DNA from: Streptococcus oralis
GTDB taxonomy: Bacteria; Bacillota; Bacilli; Lactobacillales; Streptococcaceae
Length of the DNA: 64,000 nt
Direction: 5' to 3'
NCBI RefSeq assembly: GCF_016127915.1
Contig: NZ_CP066059.1
Location: 806,001 to 870,000 of the forward strand
Part shown: positions 39,055 to 49,140 of the stretch, one piece after another
Layout: each line of letters opens with the position of its first letter
Position numbering within the stretch: the stretch's first letter is position 1
Position numbers and translations under genes: made by a program
The notes under the pieces: model-generated
What the model was told of the DNA's origin: nothing
What the model saw: the letters and a program-made list of their open reading frames with translations, nothing else
Databases searched by the model: none

Positions 39055-39250
39055 AATTTCCTGTAAATTTGCTAATCAATTCCTGCCACTTTGCTGGAGA
39101 CAAGATTGCCCATGGATCCTGTCCCTTTCCTAGGATGCCATAGCCAACCATCAAGCCGATTCCTAAAGCCAGAAAGCCTAGCAATAATACGATAAAAATC
39201 AACAGAAAACGACGGAGTACATAGCGTAAGTTTTTATTCTTCTTCATCAT
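39053..39250 (-). CDS. epuA: EpuA family small membrane protein
   Basis: A 65-residue protein with one transmembrane helix (about 13-35), basic N-terminus and short outside tail. It matches the EpuA family found upstream of endA in pneumococcus (sometimes labelled RNA polymerase subunit beta in databases, a questionable name). It overlaps murA by 17 nt. Function is not established. Confidence 0.85.
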   Translation of the reverse strand: MMKKNKNLRYVLRRFLLIFIVLLLGFLALGIGLMVGYGILGKGQDPWAILSPAKWQELISKFTGN

Positions 39251-40517
39251 TTGCCTCGATTCGCTGAATCTTCGCTCCTAGCTGAGCCAATTTCTCATGG
39301 AAACGGTAGTAACCTCTATCAAGGTGGACTAACTTACCAACAACTGTTTCTCCCTGCGCCACCAGACCTGTCAAAATCAAAGCAGCACTAGCGCGAAGGT
39401 CCGTTGATAGAACTTCTGCCCCCTGTAAAGCCTGTCCCCCAACAATACGAGCCGTGTCACGGATAATCTCTGAATGCAAGCCCATACGGCGCATTTCTTC
39501 CAAGTGTTGGAAGCGATTCTCAAACACCGTTTCCACCATGGTGGATTCCCCTTTTGCGACTGTCATCAGGGCTGTAAATTGTGCCTGCATATCTGTTGGA
39601 AATCCTGGGTGTGGTAAAGTTTTTACATGAACAGCCTTGAGATTTTCAAGTTGAGAACGAACACGGATGCCTTCTGACTCCTCTGTCACTTCAACACCCA
39701 TTTCAAGTAGTTTTGAGATTAAGGGGCGATTGTGCTCCCAGACTGCATCACGAACGAGGACATCTCCGCCAGTCATAGCTGCAGCCACCAGAAAGGTTCC
39801 TGCTTCGATACGGTCCTGTACCACATTATGAGTTGTTCCATGAAGTTCCTCAACACCAGTCACTGTGATGGTTTCGGTACCAGCTCCCTTGACCTTGGCT
39901 CCCATTTCATTAAGAAGGATAGCGAGGTCAACAATTTCTGGCTCACGCGCAGCATTTTCAATCATTGTGACACCATCAGCTAGAGTCGCTGCCATCATCA
40001 GGTTTTGTGTTGCGCCAACACTTGGGAAGTCCATGTAGATATGAGCACCATGCAGGCGTTCTGCCTTAGCTTCGATGTAACCAGCTGTCTGGGTGATCTT
40101 TGCCCCCATAGCTTCCAAACCTTTGAGGTGAAGGTCGATGGGACGACTCCCGATGGTACATCCCCCTGGCATAGAAACTTTGGCATGGCCTACACGAGCA
40201 AGGATTGGTCCCAAGACAACGATGGATGCACGCATCTTGCTGACATACTTGTATGGAGCTTCCTCCGTGATATCACCAGTCGCATCGACCTCGACAACAT
40301 GTGCTTCCTCATCAAAGTTCACCTTGGCATTCAGACCTCGAACTACTTGATTCATGGTGAAAACATCTGACAAGATTGGGACGTTCTGCAAGACTGTCTT
40401 ACCCTTGCTTGCTAGAATAGTCGCTGCCAACAAGGGCAAGACTGCATTCTTTGCTCCCTCAATCGTCACACTCCCGACCAGACGATTATCTCCGCCTTGA
40501 ACCACAATTTTTTCCAT
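39234..40517 (-). CDS. murA: UDP-N-acetylglucosamine 1-carboxyvinyltransferase
   Basis: First committed step of peptidoglycan synthesis: transfer of enolpyruvate to UDP-GlcNAc. The 427 residues are full length, with [21 protein letters not shown] at the start and the catalytic cysteine in [16 protein letters not shown] (the fosfomycin target). Streptococci usually carry two murA paralogues; the endA-linked one is seen here. Confidence 0.96.
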   Translation of the reverse strand: MEKIVVQGGDNRLVGSVTIEGAKNAVLPLLAATILASKGKTVLQNVPILSDVFTMNQVVRGLNAKVNFDEEAHVVEVDATGDITEEAPYKYVSKMRASIVVLGPILARVGHAKVSMPGGCTIGSRPIDLHLKGLEAMGAKITQTAGYIEAKAERLHGAHIYMDFPSVGATQNLMMAATLADGVTMIENAAREPEIVDLAILLNEMGAKVKGAGTETITVTGVEELHGTTHNVVQDRIEAGTFLVAAAMTGGDVLVRDAVWEHNRPLISKLLEMGVEVTEESEGIRVRSQLENLKAVHVKTLPHPGFPTDMQAQFTALMTVAKGESTMVETVFENRFQHLEEMRRMGLHSEIIRDTARIVGGQALQGAEVLSTDLRASAALILTGLVAQGETVVGKLVHLDRGYYRFHEKLAQLGAKIQRIEANDEEE

Positions 40518-40540
40518 AGTTGTTTCCTTTACTTTTGATT

Positions 40541-40771
40541 TTATAATAGTCCTCTAAGCGCTTCTTGCCACAGTTGGTACAAACTGATAAAGAATGAACT
40601 CAAGATGTAGCCCATCACAATACTAAAGAAGCCTACCAACAAACGAACCTTTTTTGTGTTCGTAGCAGTTACTTTTAACACCTTTTCCCATCTCACAAGA
40701 TCCTTCAAAAGGTAAAAACTCAAATAAATAAAGAGTATATGACTACTTAGAGTGAATAATAATTGAACCAT
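40541..40771 (-). CDS. DUF1146 family membrane protein
   Basis: A 76-residue protein with two hydrophobic helices (about 1-25 and 45-65) around a charged loop (LVRWEKVLK). It resembles the YwzB/DUF1146 family, often found next to murA in Firmicutes. Function unknown. It sits 23 nt before murA on the same strand, probably in the same transcript. Confidence 0.8.
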   Translation of the reverse strand: MVQLLFTLSSHILFIYLSFYLLKDLVRWEKVLKVTATNTKKVRLLVGFFSIVMGYILSSFFISLYQLWQEALRGLL

Positions 40772-40826
40772 TTGACTATTATACCATCTTATCCGCTTGC
40801 GCGCTAGTTTTCAATTTTTCTACGAA

Positions 40827-41864
40827 TTAGGGATTGTTTTTAAGGTAATCAATCGCATCCTGCAAGGTCTTAACCGGAACGATTTTCATCTCTGTTTTGA
40901 TCGTTTTAGCAGCTTCTAGGGCTGTTTCATAGTTGCTTTTCGCATTGGGATCTGCTTTTTTTGCTTCCTCGGTGACTGGATTGTCAGGAGCAAAAAAGAT
41001 GTTAGCTCCCTGACGAGAGGCTGCAACCACTTTTTTGTCAATTCCACCGATGTCTCCAACATTTCCATCGCGATCAATGGTTCCCGTTCCCGCAACGACG
41101 CGACCATTACGAAGTCCTGGATCTGCTATCTGGGTGTAAATAGCTAGACTAAACATAAGACCGGCACTTGGCCCGCCGATACCAGCTGTTGAAAAGCGAA
41201 TTGGAACGTCACTGGTCACTTCCGTACGGTCAATCAAACCAATCCCAATCCCGTTTTTCCCGTTTTCGAGAGTGATAATTTTACCTTCAGCAGACTTGAC
41301 TTTTCCGTCTTCTTCATAGGTTACTTTGACCGTATCCCCTAATTGTTGAGAATTGACGTAGTCGACCAAGTCTTTTGAGCTGTCAAATGTTTTGTCATTA
41401 ACAGCCGTCACAGTATCCGCAATGTTCAGAATGCCCTTAAAAGTTGAATTGTCCGTCACGGTCAAGACATAAACTCCCAGATACTTGAGTTCGATATCCT
41501 TTCCAGCCGTCTTCAATCCTTGATACTTGGCCATGTTTTGAGAAGTTTGCATGTAGAACTGATTGATCCGCATAAACTCTGCATCAGTAGAGCCACCCGT
41601 AGTCTCCTTGGCACTTCTAATATCTGTGAAAGGTGTTAACCAAGCATAGACAAGATGCGATAGGGTTGCATGTCGAATGCCGACTGTTACAAACTGGTAA
41701 GCTCCTGCTTCTGTGTCTTCTGTTTCATTGACTTTTAAAACTTGACGAATATCTTCCGCTCCACCTGGAACTTCTATGTAGTAGGGTAAAGGTACTACAA
41801 AAGCTAAAAAAGTCACTACTAGTGCTAGGATGACATATAAGGGCCATCTAGTTTTTTTCTTCAT
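40827..41864 (-). CDS. SepM-like PDZ/Lon-type membrane protease
   Basis: A 345-residue protein with an N-terminal signal anchor (about 7-28), a PDZ domain (about 130-215, [17 protein letters not shown]) and a C-terminal Lon-like serine protease domain. The Ser-Lys dyad is visible as the serine of [11 protein letters not shown] and the lysine of [10 protein letters not shown]. In S. mutans the homologue SepM trims the competence-stimulating peptide on the cell surface. It overlaps coaD by 17 nt. The substrate here is not known. Confidence 0.88.
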   Translation of the reverse strand: MKKKTRWPLYVILALVVTFLAFVVPLPYYIEVPGGAEDIRQVLKVNETEDTEAGAYQFVTVGIRHATLSHLVYAWLTPFTDIRSAKETTGGSTDAEFMRINQFYMQTSQNMAKYQGLKTAGKDIELKYLGVYVLTVTDNSTFKGILNIADTVTAVNDKTFDSSKDLVDYVNSQQLGDTVKVTYEEDGKVKSAEGKIITLENGKNGIGIGLIDRTEVTSDVPIRFSTAGIGGPSAGLMFSLAIYTQIADPGLRNGRVVAGTGTIDRDGNVGDIGGIDKKVVAASRQGANIFFAPDNPVTEEAKKADPNAKSNYETALEAAKTIKTEMKIVPVKTLQDAIDYLKNNP

Positions 41865-42336
41865 GTTCTAATTCCTCCACAACACTGTTTGGGACATATT
41901 GCTGAATCTCCTGACCAAACTTCAGAAGTTCTCTCACGGCCGAAGAGCTAATATAAAGATGCTCTGGGCGGCTATATAGGTAAATGGTTTCGATTTCTGG
42001 AGCCAGTTGATGATTGTAGTAGTCAAAGCTAGACTCGTATTGCAAGTCGGTGGCATTTCGCAAGCCACGGACAAGGGTCTTAGCACCCAGTCTTCTTGCA
42101 ACATCGACGACTAGTTGGTCATGAGAAGCCAGCACCTCTACATTATCTAAATGCGCCACCGCTTTTTCGACTGCTCGTTTGCGGTTTTCAACAGGGAGAA
42201 AGCCTTGTTTGTGGGGATTGTAGAACACCCCGACATAGAGCTTATCAAAGAGTTTGCTGGCACGTTCAATGATATCCAGATGTCCATTTGTCATCGGATC
42301 AAATGAACCTGTAAATAATCCAATTTTATCTGACAT
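41848..42336 (-). CDS. coaD: Phosphopantetheine adenylyltransferase
   Basis: Penultimate step of coenzyme A synthesis. 162 residues with the nucleotidyltransferase motif [18 protein letters not shown] and the later ISSSAVREL, which corresponds to the ISSTxxR-type site. It overlaps rsmD by 11 nt and the SepM-like gene by 17 nt. Confidence 0.95.
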   Translation of the reverse strand: MSDKIGLFTGSFDPMTNGHLDIIERASKLFDKLYVGVFYNPHKQGFLPVENRKRAVEKAVAHLDNVEVLASHDQLVVDVARRLGAKTLVRGLRNATDLQYESSFDYYNHQLAPEIETIYLYSRPEHLYISSSAVRELLKFGQEIQQYVPNSVVEELEHEEKN

Positions 42337-42865
42337 AAACTGTCACCTTACTAATCCCATATATTTTTTCTTTCCAGATACCTAAGCAAGCGATTTCTTC
42401 TGGGAGTTCTACAGACTTATCGGTTTCACAGACAACCATGATCTCTTCGGAGAAAAGGTTTCTTTCTGCCATTTTTTCGATATCTGCAACGATTTGTTCC
42501 TTGGCATAGGGAGGGTCTAAAAAGACCAGGTCAAAGGGACCATTCACTTGCTCCAAGGCCCGTTCAGCCTCCATCTTGAGGAATTGAAATTTTCCAACTT
42601 CCTTGGTCATTTGGATGTTTTCAGCGATGATAGCTTGCGCCTTTCGATCCCGTTCCACTAAGACAGCATGGGACATCCCTCTTGACACAGCTTCAATAGA
42701 CAGACCACCACTGCCAGCATAGAGATCCAAAACACGACCACCCTCAAAATAGGGACCTATCATGTTAAAGATAGCTCCACGCACCTTATCTGATGTCGGC
42801 CTCGTCGTCTTGCCTTCTAGCGTCTTGAGGGGACGCCCCCCATAGATTCCTGATACGATTTTCAT
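42326..42865 (-). CDS. rsmD: 16S rRNA (guanine-966-N2)-methyltransferase
   Basis: Methylates G966 of 16S rRNA. 179 residues: [23 protein letters not shown] at the N-terminus, SAM-binding [14 protein letters not shown] and the catalytic LDPPY motif. First gene of rsmD-coaD-sepM-like, all overlapping. Confidence 0.95.
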   Translation of the reverse strand: MKIVSGIYGGRPLKTLEGKTTRPTSDKVRGAIFNMIGPYFEGGRVLDLYAGSGGLSIEAVSRGMSHAVLVERDRKAQAIIAENIQMTKEVGKFQFLKMEAERALEQVNGPFDLVFLDPPYAKEQIVADIEKMAERNLFSEEIMVVCETDKSVELPEEIACLGIWKEKIYGISKVTVYVR

Positions 42866-42901
42866 ACCGTTTATTATACCAAATTATAGGCAAAAAGAGA
42901 A

Positions 42902-42927
42902 AGAAAACCGAACCTTGCGGTTCGATT
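42902..42927 (-). terminator. asnA terminator
   Basis: On the minus strand TCGAACC, GCAA, GGTTCGG and TTTTCTTT form a tetraloop terminator adjoining the asnA stop. Confidence 0.9.
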
Positions 42928-42929
42928 CT

Positions 42930-43922
42930 CTACAAAATATTTTCGTACGTATCGCGAACTTCTTGAGGCCAGACACTGGTCTGAACCTCTCCAATGTGTT
43001 TCTTACGAAGAAGGAACATGGCCATACGAGACTGTCCGATACCTCCACCAATTGTCAGTGGGAAAAGACCGTTAAGCAAGGCTTTATGCCATTCCAGCTC
43101 AAGACGATCTTCGTCTCCTGTAAGAGCCACTTGGCGACGAAGGGTATCCTCATCTACCCGAATCCCCATTGATGAAAGCTCAAAGGCACAACCAAGAGAT
43201 TCGTTCCAAACGAGAATATCCCCATTTAACCCTTTGTAGCCATTTTCAGACTCTGTTGTCCAGTCATCGTAGTCAGGTGCGCGGCCGTCATGAGGTTTGC
43301 CATCAGGCAACTCGCCACCGATACCAATCAAGAAGACTGCACCGAACTCTTTACAGATTGCATTTTCACGCTCTTTTGGTGTCAAATCTGGATAGCGTTC
43401 CACCAACTCTTCTGTATGGATGAAAGTGATTTGTTTTGGCAAGATGGATTCGATATCGTAGCGCGCTTCTACTGCTAGCTCTGTCAGACGGATAGCCTTG
43501 TAAATCTTCTCAACGGTTTCTTTGAGATAAGCGATATTGCGTTGACCATTTGGAATCACTTTTTCCCAGTCCCACTGATCTACATAAACTGAGTGAGTCG
43601 CATCAAGCGAATCTTCATCTGGACGAAGGGCCTTCATATGAACAAATAGACCTTCACCTTCTCCAAAACCAAAGCGAGCTAAGGTGTGACGTTTCCATTT
43701 GGCTAGTGAGTGAACGACTTCATAAGTTTCATCTGGAATCTGCAAGACCTTTACGGATACTGGATGTTCGACACCGGACAGGTTATCCTGCATCCCATCA
43801 CCAACCTTGCTCAAGATGGGACCTTGAACTTCAACAACTTCTAACTTATCTTTCAAATACTGGGTAAAGGTGTTTTTGACAAAGGAAATCTCTTCTTGCT
43901 GATGGATAAAACTTTTCTTCAT
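42930..43922 (-). CDS. asnA: Ammonia-dependent aspartate-ammonia ligase
   Basis: Makes asparagine from aspartate, ammonia and ATP. The 330 residues match AsnA, a class II synthetase-like enzyme, with [17 protein letters not shown] at the start, the [11 protein letters not shown] segment and a C-terminal [16 protein letters not shown] motif 3. Monocistronic. Confidence 0.96.
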   Translation of the reverse strand: MKKSFIHQQEEISFVKNTFTQYLKDKLEVVEVQGPILSKVGDGMQDNLSGVEHPVSVKVLQIPDETYEVVHSLAKWKRHTLARFGFGEGEGLFVHMKALRPDEDSLDATHSVYVDQWDWEKVIPNGQRNIAYLKETVEKIYKAIRLTELAVEARYDIESILPKQITFIHTEELVERYPDLTPKERENAICKEFGAVFLIGIGGELPDGKPHDGRAPDYDDWTTESENGYKGLNGDILVWNESLGCAFELSSMGIRVDEDTLRRQVALTGDEDRLELEWHKALLNGLFPLTIGGGIGQSRMAMFLLRKKHIGEVQTSVWPQEVRDTYENIL

Positions 43923-43991
43923 AAACGGCTCCTCAAAAATTAGTTAAAAGCATTATACACCTATTTCCAAGAAAAGAAAAGAGTAAATAAG

Positions 43992-44020
43992 AAAAAGTCA
44001 GTGCTCTTTCGAACACTGAC
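43992..44020 (-). terminator. Terminator after the BI-1 family gene
   Basis: On the minus strand GTCAGTG, a 10-nt loop, CACTGAC and TTTTTC. Confidence 0.9.
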
Positions 44021-44031
44021 TCTGTCATTCA

Positions 44032-44715
44032 TTAATCGTTTCGACCAAAGATTCGTAAGATGCTAAGGAAGAGGTTGATAAAGTCTAGGTAGATGCTGAG
44101 TGCCATTGAGATGATCCAACCTGTCGCTACTTGCCCTCGTGACTGCTCATAAACATAGCGAATCTTTTGGTTGTCCCAAGCAATCAAACCTGAGAAAACC
44201 AAGACCATGGCAATACTAATCATGTAGTCAAAGAAACTATTGGCTAAAAATAGATTGACAACCATAGCAATGATGAGACCAACAAGTGCCGCCATCAAAG
44301 CTCGGCCCATTCCACTCAAATCTTTCTTGGTGAAAATTCCGATTACCGCCATGACAAAGAAGAGAAGGGCACTGGATACAAAGGCTGATAAGACGGTCCC
44401 AGGTGTATAAAAGGCTACGACAAAACTGAGCGTAAATCCATTTAAAACAGAATAAACTAAAAATACTGGGAGAGCTGCTGGGCTGTTCTTCGCAGCCATG
44501 CTACTTGCAACAAAGACTAGAGCAAGTTCTGCAAAAGTTGCAATCATTAGCCAGAGACGGCCATGCATTAAAAAGTAGACCAATTGGGACTGAAAGACTG
44601 TCAACATCAAAGCTGATACGAGAGCCGATAGACCAATCCCAAGTCCCACAAAGGTATAAACCTTAGCGTAAAATTGATTGAGACCTGAACGTTCTTGAAT
44701 AATCGTTTGATTCAT
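44032..44715 (-). CDS. Bax inhibitor-1 family membrane protein
   Basis: A 227-residue integral membrane protein with seven predicted helices and a C-terminal GRND. It belongs to the BI-1/YccA/YetJ family, whose bacterial members include a pH-sensitive calcium leak (YetJ). The cellular role in streptococci is unsettled. It is preceded by AGGAG and has its own terminator. Confidence 0.9.
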   Translation of the reverse strand: MNQTIIQERSGLNQFYAKVYTFVGLGIGLSALVSALMLTVFQSQLVYFLMHGRLWLMIATFAELALVFVASSMAAKNSPAALPVFLVYSVLNGFTLSFVVAFYTPGTVLSAFVSSALLFFVMAVIGIFTKKDLSGMGRALMAALVGLIIAMVVNLFLANSFFDYMISIAMVLVFSGLIAWDNQKIRYVYEQSRGQVATGWIISMALSIYLDFINLFLSILRIFGRND

Positions 44716-44770
44716 TCTGATTCTCCTTTTCTCTATAAATATGTCTTGATTATAACAAAGATTTTATAAA

Positions 44771-45511
44771 TTAGCTAAAATAAAACATCAATATACCTGC
44801 TGCAACTGCCACGTTGAGACTTTCTGCTCGACCTTTCATGTCAATATGAACCAGCTGATCAGCACTCTCAGCCATGACAGAACTAATCCCCTGTCCTTCA
44901 TTTCCCATGACTAAAGCAAAGTTTTCTAAGGGAGAAAGCTCATGATAATCCTTTGAATCTCTCGATAAGGTCGTTGCCAGAATGGGCAAGTTGCTCTTCT
45001 TTGCCCATTCTAAAAAAGTGGCAACGGGCATACGATAGATAGGCAAATGAAAATGACTTCCTTGCATGGAACGCAGGGTCTTGAGACTGTAGATATCTGC
45101 TGACTTATCTGAAACAATAACCCCTGTAAAACCTGCCGCATCCGCCGTCCGAATCATGGTGCCAACATTACCAGGATCTTGGACATCCTCTAAAAATAGA
45201 AACTTACCCTGACGGAAATCAGGCAGTCCTACTTCCTCTTTTTGAATCACTGCAACAATCCCTTGAGGAGTTTGCGTATCTGCCAAGTCCCGCAAAATCT
45301 CCTCTGAAACCCAGACAGTTTGAGGAAAAGTGACTAGCTGATCTCGGTAACTTTCTAAGGCAAAAATCTTCTCAATCGTCACTCCTGCTTGAACAGCTTC
45401 TTCAAACAAGTGCCAGCCTTCAATCAAATAGGTAGACTTTCGATATTTTTTTTGATGCAATTTCTTGGCATTTTTTACCACAGAATTGGCTTTTGAGGTT
45501 ATAATAGTCAT
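44771..45511 (-). CDS. TrmH-family RNA methyltransferase
   Basis: SPOUT-class 2'-O-methyltransferase, 246 residues. An N-terminal substrate-binding domain (SKANSVVKNAKKLHQKKYR) is followed by the trefoil-knot motifs FLEDVQDPGNVGTMIRTADA, LVMGNEGQGIS and SLNVAVAAGILMF. The target may be 23S rRNA or tRNA. The start at 45511 is taken because the frame extended to 45529 would overlap the promoter space shared with divergent acyP, only 33 bp away. Confidence 0.9.
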   Translation of the reverse strand: MTIITSKANSVVKNAKKLHQKKYRKSTYLIEGWHLFEEAVQAGVTIEKIFALESYRDQLVTFPQTVWVSEEILRDLADTQTPQGIVAVIQKEEVGLPDFRQGKFLFLEDVQDPGNVGTMIRTADAAGFTGVIVSDKSADIYSLKTLRSMQGSHFHLPIYRMPVATFLEWAKKSNLPILATTLSRDSKDYHELSPLENFALVMGNEGQGISSVMAESADQLVHIDMKGRAESLNVAVAAGILMFYFS

Positions 45512-45544
45512 AGAAGTATTATAACACAATCAAAGGGGTTTGGT

Positions 45545-45823
45545 ATGCAAAAGGTTAGAATGATTGCCCAAGGTAGGGTGCAGGGTGTTGGTTTTCGCTG
45601 GGGCGTTTATACTTTAGCGCTTGAAATTGGTGGCATCACCGGTCGTGTCTGGAATAATGACGATGGCACAGTGGAAATTCTCGCTCAGGCAGACTCTTCT
45701 GCCACCATGGCAAAATTTATACAAGAAATCCGAAAAGGTCCGACACCCTTTTCAAAAGTTACCTATCTAGATGTACAAATGAGCAACTTTTCATCCTATC
45801 CAGACTTCAAAGTCGCAAATTAG
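45545..45823 (+). CDS. acyP: Acylphosphatase
   Basis: Small enzyme hydrolysing acyl phosphates. 92 residues with the signature MIAQGRVQGVGFRWGVY, whose arginine binds phosphate, and the catalytic asparagine in GRVWNNDDGTVEI. It is divergent from the methyltransferase gene and upstream of yidC. Confidence 0.95.
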   Translation: MQKVRMIAQGRVQGVGFRWGVYTLALEIGGITGRVWNNDDGTVEILAQADSSATMAKFIQEIRKGPTPFSKVTYLDVQMSNFSSYPDFKVAN

Positions 45824-45900
45824 GTCTCTAGAACTATTGTATATTTTACAAAAAAACAGTAGAATAGAAAGGTATAATTTTTAAAGAAGGAATGAAAACA

Positions 45901-46830
45901 TTGAAATCTATTAAACGTTTTGCCCTCTCAGCTATGGGAGTGGCTATGCTACTCGTCTTGACAGGCTGTGTCCAAGTAGACAAAGCAACAGGACAACCTA
46001 CTGGTTTTATCTGGAACACTATCGGATCGCCTATGGCAGAGGCTATCAAGTACTTCGCTACTGATAAAGATCTAGGCTTTGGTGTGGCTATCATTATCGT
46101 AACCATTATCGTACGTTTGATTATTTTGCCACTTGGTATCTACCAATCATGGAAGGCAACGCTTCACTCTGAAAAGATGAATGCTCTCAAACATGTGCTC
46201 GAACCACATCAAACACGCCTTAAAGAGGCAACAACTCAGGAAGAAAAACTAGAAGCACAACAGGCTCTCTTTGCTGCACAAAAAGAAAACGGCATCAGCA
46301 TGTTCGGTGGTGTAGGATGCTTCCCTCTCCTCATTCAGATGCCTTTCTTCTCTGCTATCTACTTTGCAGCCCAGTATACTGATGGAGTATCTAGCTCTAC
46401 CTTCTTGGGTATCAATCTCGGTTCCCCAAGTATAATCCTTGTCGCCTTCGCTGGTATCCTCTACTATCTCCAATCACTCCTTTCACTTCACGGAGTAGAA
46501 GACGAGATGCAAAGAGATCAACTCAAGAAAATGATTTACATGAGCCCACTCACGATTGTCGTCTTCTCCCTCTTCGCACCAGCCAGTGTGACACTTTACT
46601 GGGTTGTCGGTGGTTTCATGATGATTCTCCAACAGTTCATCGTTAACTATGTTGTTCGTCCAAAACTTCGTCAAAAAGTACGTGAAGAATTTGCCAAAAA
46701 TCCACCAAAAGCAAGTTCAGCATCAACTACAGGCGGGCGAAAAGATATCACTCCTAACCAAGCAACTGCAATTACGACTACTAAGAAACATAAAAAACGC
46801 AATGCTGGTAAACAACATTCTAGAAAATAA
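45901..46830 (+). CDS. yidC: Membrane protein insertase YidC (lipoprotein form)
   Basis: Inserts and folds membrane proteins alone or with SecYEG. The protein has a lipobox signal (LLVLTGC), five predicted helices, the conserved KATLHSEKMNAL loop and a basic C-terminal tail (KKHKKRN) that can bind ribosomes. ATG 45892 lies only 1 nt after AAGAAGGA, too close for initiation, so TTG 45901 (10-nt spacing, 309 residues) is the better start. Gram-positives have two paralogues; this one is next to acyP as in pneumococcus. Confidence 0.92.
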   Translation: MKSIKRFALSAMGVAMLLVLTGCVQVDKATGQPTGFIWNTIGSPMAEAIKYFATDKDLGFGVAIIIVTIIVRLIILPLGIYQSWKATLHSEKMNALKHVLEPHQTRLKEATTQEEKLEAQQALFAAQKENGISMFGGVGCFPLLIQMPFFSAIYFAAQYTDGVSSSTFLGINLGSPSIILVAFAGILYYLQSLLSLHGVEDEMQRDQLKKMIYMSPLTIVVFSLFAPASVTLYWVVGGFMMILQQFIVNYVVRPKLRQKVREEFAKNPPKASSASTTGGRKDITPNQATAITTTKKHKKRNAGKQHSRK

Positions 46831-46835
46831 AGTAA

Positions 46836-46863
46836 CGGCTTGGCTGAAAGGCTAGGCTTTTTA
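46836..46863 (+). terminator. yidC terminator
   Basis: GCTTGGC, loop TGAAAG, GCTAGGC (with wobble pairs) and TTTTTA, 7 nt past the yidC stop. Confidence 0.75.
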
Positions 46864-46871
46864 TGCATCAC

Positions 46872-46898
46872 AAAAGCCCGATGTCTCCATCAGGCTTC
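46872..46898 (-). terminator. pflA terminator
   Basis: On the minus strand AGCCTGATG, GAGA, CATCGGGCT and TTTG. Confidence 0.85.
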
Positions 46899-46901
46899 TT
46901 T

Positions 46902-47696
46902 TTATCCATGAACACGTTTCATGTAGTCTTGGTAACTTTCTGTATCCATCAATTCCTTGGCATTCTTAACACGGTCTGCTGTTGGTGGTTTTACCCCTTC
47001 AAGTGAGTATGGAATTCCAAGTTCACGCCACTTGAATTCTCCCATCGTATGATAAGGTAGGATTTCAAACTTATCAACGTTTTTGAGGGTTTTGACGAAC
47101 TTCCCAAGTTCAATCAAGTCCTCATCTCTATCTGTCAAGCCTGGAACCAGAACATGGCGAATCCACACAGGCTTCCCAATATCTGATAGATATTTTGCAC
47201 AAGCCAAGATGTTTTTATTGGTTTGGCTGGTAACAATCCTGTGTTGTTCATCGTTGATCTCCTTGATATCCAAGAGAACCAAGTCAGTGACAGCCATGAG
47301 CTTGTCAAATTTTTCAAGGTAACGTGGTTTATTACGGAAAGGGAGGGCACAGGTATCCAAGGTACAGTGGATTCCTTTTTCCTTGGCCTTGGTAAAAAGG
47401 GCAATCAAGAAATCAATCTGTAAGAGGGCTTCTCCTCCACTGACAGTGATTCCTCCTTTGTCTCCCCAGAATCCACGGTAGCGAAGGGCTTCTGACAAAA
47501 CATCGTCTACTGTCCGTTCGCGTGATTTATTGGTCTCCATAGCCCATGTGTCGGGGTTATGACAGTACTGGCAACGCATGTGACAACCCTGCAAAAAGAC
47601 AATAAAACGAATCCCGGGGCCATCTACCGCCCCAAAACTCTCTGTCGAATGCACCATTCCTGTCACTTGTCCATAGTCAATTGTTTCTTCAGACAT
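46902..47696 (-). CDS. pflA: Pyruvate formate-lyase activating enzyme
   Basis: Radical SAM enzyme that installs the glycyl radical on pyruvate formate-lyase for anaerobic mixed-acid fermentation. 264 residues with the 4Fe-4S motif CHMRCQYC (CxxxCxxC), the GGEALLQ motif and DLVLLDIKEIN. Monocistronic, convergent with yidC. Confidence 0.95.
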   Translation of the reverse strand: MSEETIDYGQVTGMVHSTESFGAVDGPGIRFIVFLQGCHMRCQYCHNPDTWAMETNKSRERTVDDVLSEALRYRGFWGDKGGITVSGGEALLQIDFLIALFTKAKEKGIHCTLDTCALPFRNKPRYLEKFDKLMAVTDLVLLDIKEINDEQHRIVTSQTNKNILACAKYLSDIGKPVWIRHVLVPGLTDRDEDLIELGKFVKTLKNVDKFEILPYHTMGEFKWRELGIPYSLEGVKPPTADRVKNAKELMDTESYQDYMKRVHG

Positions 47697-47817
47697 ATCG
47701 TCACCTTCCTTGAAACCGTTTTATAGTTTTATTATATCACGAGTAAGGTGAAAAACAAGGTTTTTTTGTCTATTTTTTAGAAAGCAATCTGTTTTTCACT
47801 TTCATTTTCAATTTCTT

Positions 47818-49074
47818 TTAATGATCCGATTCAAAATCAAAACCATACAAGGTTGCGAAATAGTCCTCAGGGCGCTCTGCACGGCGGATTTGGCGGGCTT
47901 TTCCTTCTTCGGTATAGAGAATTTCTGCCGAGCGTAGTTTGGCATTGTACCGATAACCCATGGAGAATCCATGTGCACCTGTATCATGAATTACCAGCAA
48001 ATCCCCTATTTCTGTATGAGGTAGTTCGCGATTGACGGCAAATTTATCATTGTTTTCACAGAGTGAACCGACCACGTCTACCACCTCAATAGGTCCATCT
48101 GGATGAGTCAGATTGGTGATATGGTGGTAGGCTCCATACATGGCTGGGCGCATGAGGTTGACTGCTGATGCATCCACACCTAGATAGGTACGGTAGGTTT
48201 TCTTTTTATGAGTTACTTTGGTGACGAGAACTCCATGAGGCGCCAGCATAAAACGGCCCAATTCAGTAAAAATCTTGACCTGACCAAGACCTGCTGGCGT
48301 AAGGACTTCTTCATACACCTTGCGCACACCTTCACCAATCATCGCAATATCATTTGGCTCCTGGTCTGGACGGTAATTGACACCAATACCACCAGAAAGA
48401 TTGATAAAGTCTAGCGAAATGCCCAACTTTTCCTTGATTTCAACAGCCAATTCAAAGAGCTGACGTGCCAACTCTGGATAATAGAGATGGGTGACAGTAT
48501 TGGATGCTAGGAAAGAGTGAATCCCAAAAGTCTTAGCTCCTTTTTCCTTTAAGATGGCAAAAGCTTCAAAGAGTTGATTCTTGGTCATGCCAAACTTGGC
48601 TTCCCCGGGATTGTCCATGATATCTGTTCCTAGCTCAAAAACGCCTCCAGGATTGTAACGACAAGAGATGATTTCTGGAATGCCTGCCGCTCGCTCCAGA
48701 TGTTCAATGTCTTCAAAAGCATCCAAGTTAATGGTCGCACCTAATTCACACGCATAGGCGTACTCTTGGTCTGGGGTATTGTTAGAAGAGAACATGATCT
48801 CAGAACCAGGAAAATCCAGTTTATGGCTCATCAAAAGCTCCACATAACTAGAACAGTCCACACCACAACCTTCCTCTTTGAGAATTTTCAAGATGGCTGG
48901 GGTTGGAGTAGCCTTAACTGCAAAATATTCCTTAAAGCCCTTATTCCAGGAAAAGGCCTGGTTGACGGCTCGCGCTTTCTCGCGAATCCCCTTCTCATCA
49001 TACAAGTGAAAAGGAGTCGGGAACTCTGCAACAATCGTTTCTAAATCTTCTCGGCTGATAAATGGTGTTTTCAT
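47818..49074 (-). CDS. lysA: Diaminopimelate decarboxylase
   Basis: PLP enzyme of the alanine-racemase fold that makes lysine from meso-diaminopimelate. 418 residues with the PLP lysine in EYFAVKATP, the phosphate-binding NLSGGIGVNY, EPN..IGEGV and the C-terminal GSLCENNDKF and DTGAHGFSMGYRYN motifs. The GSLCENND cysteine is typical of substrate-binding residues in this family. Context (between pflA and purR) matches pneumococcal lysA. Confidence 0.92.
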   Translation of the reverse strand: MKTPFISREDLETIVAEFPTPFHLYDEKGIREKARAVNQAFSWNKGFKEYFAVKATPTPAILKILKEEGCGVDCSSYVELLMSHKLDFPGSEIMFSSNNTPDQEYAYACELGATINLDAFEDIEHLERAAGIPEIISCRYNPGGVFELGTDIMDNPGEAKFGMTKNQLFEAFAILKEKGAKTFGIHSFLASNTVTHLYYPELARQLFELAVEIKEKLGISLDFINLSGGIGVNYRPDQEPNDIAMIGEGVRKVYEEVLTPAGLGQVKIFTELGRFMLAPHGVLVTKVTHKKKTYRTYLGVDASAVNLMRPAMYGAYHHITNLTHPDGPIEVVDVVGSLCENNDKFAVNRELPHTEIGDLLVIHDTGAHGFSMGYRYNAKLRSAEILYTEEGKARQIRRAERPEDYFATLYGFDFESDH

Positions 49075-49101
49075 AAGCTTCCTTCTATTCTGTTTGCAAA
49101 G

Positions 49102-49129
49102 AAAGGCTGGGACAATCGTTCCAACCTTT
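49102..49129 (-). terminator. purR terminator
   Basis: On the minus strand AAAGGTTGG, a loop and CCAGCCTTT pair over 9 bp with one wobble, followed by CTTTG. The T-run is short. Confidence 0.65.
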
Positions 49130-49140
49130 AGTTCTATCTC

